Positions 5,782-6,668 of a stretch of DNA of 6,668 bases are shown here, piece after piece. A model generated the notes under the pieces. It was given only the letters and a program-made list of their open reading frames with translations. It ran no database searches and had not been told where the DNA came from. Made by a program: the position numbers and the translations under genes. Position 1 is the first letter of the stretch, and every line of letters begins with the position of its first letter. The DNA is from JAVXAN01 sp036660495. GTDB taxonomy: Bacteria; Bacillota_I; Bacilli_A; RF39; UBA660. The DNA is taken from contig JAVXAN010000036.1 of the NCBI GenBank assembly GCA_036660495.1, positions 1-6,668 of the forward strand, given 5' to 3'.

Positions 5782-5842
5782 AATCATCTTTATTTATATT
5801 GCTGATGAAGCTTCCAAACTCCGTCATCACATTTCATATTAC
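5719..5842 (-). promoter_or_regulatory. T-box leader of glyS (glycine tRNA-sensing), with an unusually small 5' domain
   Basis: The T-box signature GGGTGGAACCGCGG is present at 5766-5753 on the minus strand. T-box leaders sense uncharged tRNA: a specifier codon pairs with the anticodon, and the UGGN bulge pairs with the tRNA 3' end NCCA. Here N is A, matching the U discriminator base of bacterial tRNA-Gly. The only candidate Stem I is a hairpin of about 27 nt: a 6-bp base (5829-5824 with 5808-5803), a 3-nt bulge, AGUU/AGCU, and a UGGA loop (5816-5813) exposing GGA, a glycine codon. A second GGA lies at the bulge. The usual long Stem I with distal loops is absent. The 181-nt recO-glyS gap leaves no room for it. 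Confidence 0.88.
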
Positions 5843-5848
5843 GTTATT

Positions 5849-5857
5849 ATTATATCA
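5849..5857 (-). promoter_or_regulatory. Extended -10 promoter in front of the T-box leader
   Basis: Minus-strand TATAAT at 5854-5849, preceded by TGA (5857-5855), an extended -10. The -35 position (TTACCC, 5877-5872, 17-bp spacer) is weak and lies in the last codons of recO. Transcription would begin near 5842. Read-through from recO is also possible, since no terminator separates recO from the leader. Confidence 0.65.
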
Positions 5858-5863
5858 TAATAA

Positions 5864-6595
5864 TTAAATTTGGGTAAGACTTTTTAAAAAATTTTTACTT
5901 TTAAGATAAAGGCCTGTATATAAATCGTAATATTCATCAATAAAATCATTTATTTCTTTTTTTACTTTGATACCTACTTCAAGTTTAGAAATCTTTGAAA
6001 TATCAACATATTTTAACATTTTAATCATTTTAATTGTTTTTTCACCAACGATGTAATCATTTTGTAAACAATTATGACAAACAAATCCGCCTTTTGAAGG
6101 CGATAAAGTTACTACTGATTCTTTACCACATCCTACACAAGCATTTAGTTTAGGACTAACACCTAAAAAATCTAAAAACTTAAGTTCCAATATGTTAGTA
6201 ATAACCGCTGGATCAAAACCTTCATCTATTTTTAAAATAGAAGCTACATATATTTCATAAATAAGCTTATCCGTTGACTGCCTCATTACCTGCTGAGTTA
6301 GCTCCGTTATAAAATTTAAATAAGAAACTTTTATAATGTCTTTTTTTATACATTTAAAAGGATTTATAACATCTGCACTTACTAAAGTAGAAAGTTTTCC
6401 TTCCTTATATATAATTTGAAACATTGCATAAGTAAATTTATCACTTACACTTCTAAGTGGGCTTTTTAGTCTTTTAGCTCCTTTTGCAAGAATCCCAATT
6501 ATTCCATTATCTCTAGTTATAACGTTTAATATTTTACTTGATTCACCATATGGCGTTTCACTAATAATAATCCCTTCAACAGACTTTATTTCCAA
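5864..6595 (-). CDS. recO: DNA repair protein RecO
   Basis: RecO acts with RecR (and RecF) to displace SSB and load RecA at gaps and breaks in the RecFOR recombination pathway. The 243-residue product has the N-terminal OB-fold signature (VEGIIISETPYGESSKIL, then GIIGILAKGAKRLKSPL) and a helical C-terminal domain with a CxxC...CxxC zinc motif (CVGC ~153-156, CHNC ~173-176). Length fits the family. The start is uncertain: in-frame TTG 6595 lies 10 nt from AGGAG (6610-6606), and TTG 6604 is only 1 nt from it. An ATG at 6599 has ideal 6-nt spacing and the expected 'ML' beginning but is out of frame by one base. Overlap with an upstream frame suggests translational coupling. The recO-glyS order is common in Firmicutes. 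Confidence 0.93.
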   Translation of the reverse strand: MEIKSVEGIIISETPYGESSKILNVITRDNGIIGILAKGAKRLKSPLRSVSDKFTYAMFQIIYKEGKLSTLVSADVINPFKCIKKDIIKVSYLNFITELTQQVMRQSTDKLIYEIYVASILKIDEGFDPAVITNILELKFLDFLGVSPKLNACVGCGKESVVTLSPSKGGFVCHNCLQNDYIVGEKTIKMIKMLKYVDISKISKLEVGIKVKKEINDFIDEYYDLYTGLYLKSKNFLKSLTQI

Positions 6596-6668
6596 GCATA
6601 TCAATCTCCTCTTTTTTCATTTGTTTATATTTAACATAGTAAAAAACATCACCTGTTTTAACAAATAA
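6576..6668 (-). CDS. Possible C-terminus of an unidentified gene upstream of recO (runs off the right edge)
   Basis: From the right edge a minus-strand frame stays open for 30 codons and ends at TGA 6578-6576, overlapping the recO start by about 20 nt. The visible residues include FVKTGDVFYYVKYKQ followed by an acidic/basic tail. I do not recognise the family; it does not look like the C-terminus of Era, the frequent neighbour of recO. The recO ribosome site GAGGAG lies inside it. An open stretch of this length could occur by chance in AT-rich DNA, so confidence is moderate at best. Confidence 0.4.
   Translation of the reverse strand, partial: LFVKTGDVFYYVKYKQMKKEEIDMLGNKVC

Noticed and set aside
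5195..5860. Plus-strand frames at 5195-5500 and 5627-5860
   Set aside because: The first is antisense to glyS; the second covers the T-box leader on the opposite strand. Neither has family-like sequence or initiation signals.
1..6668. Reassigned genetic code (UGA = Trp), as in some Mollicutes
   Set aside because: Tryptophans in GlyRS are encoded by TGG and the genes show no in-frame TGA; the standard bacterial code fits.
1..6668. Mobile element, CRISPR array, tRNA or rRNA
   Set aside because: There are no transposase or integrase frames, terminal repeats, regularly spaced repeats or cloverleaf-like sequences. Inverted repeats found are explained as terminators or leader structures.

Overview
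The window is AT-rich (roughly 28-30 % GC by eye) and reads with the standard bacterial code: tryptophan is TGG and stops are TAA, TAG and TGA. Gene content points to a low-GC Gram-positive of the Bacilli, or one of their gut-associated relatives. The evidence is ezrA (a Bacilli-type FtsZ-ring regulator), an eukaryote-type single-chain glycyl-tRNA synthetase under a T-box, a recO-glyS pair, zinc-free ribosomal protein S4, and a class III prepilin-like N-terminus. I cannot name the species.

Layout. Positions 1-48 (minus) hold only the first 16 codons of a type IV prepilin-like protein, with its own extended -10 promoter. A bidirectional terminator separates it from ezrA, which is transcribed leftward and split by a one-base frameshift into a 493-codon main part (364-1845) and a 69-codon C-terminal piece (150-359). 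The intergenic stretch 1846-2215 carries divergent promoters for ezrA and rpsD, plus a roughly 150-nt structured leader before rpsD that can form a pseudoknot, as expected for S4 autoregulation. rpsD (2216-2821, plus) ends in a terminator that overlaps its stop codon. It converges on a second, bidirectional hairpin serving the minus-strand cluster.

The minus-strand cluster, in transcription order, is: the tail of an unidentified gene at the right edge, recO, a very compact T-box leader with an extended -10 promoter, glyS, and an unrecognised six-helix membrane protein that starts 3 nt after the glyS stop. The membrane protein therefore appears to share glycine-tRNA-responsive T-box control with glyS.

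Most of the window is housekeeping (septum control, S4 synthesis, glycine charging, recombinational repair). The points worth a second look are the unusually small T-box, whose tRNA-binding bulge lies inside a hairpin that itself looks like a terminator; the S4 leader pseudoknot; the broken ezrA; the ambiguous recO start; and the uncharacterised membrane protein coupled to glyS. I see no mobile element, CRISPR array, tRNA or rRNA.
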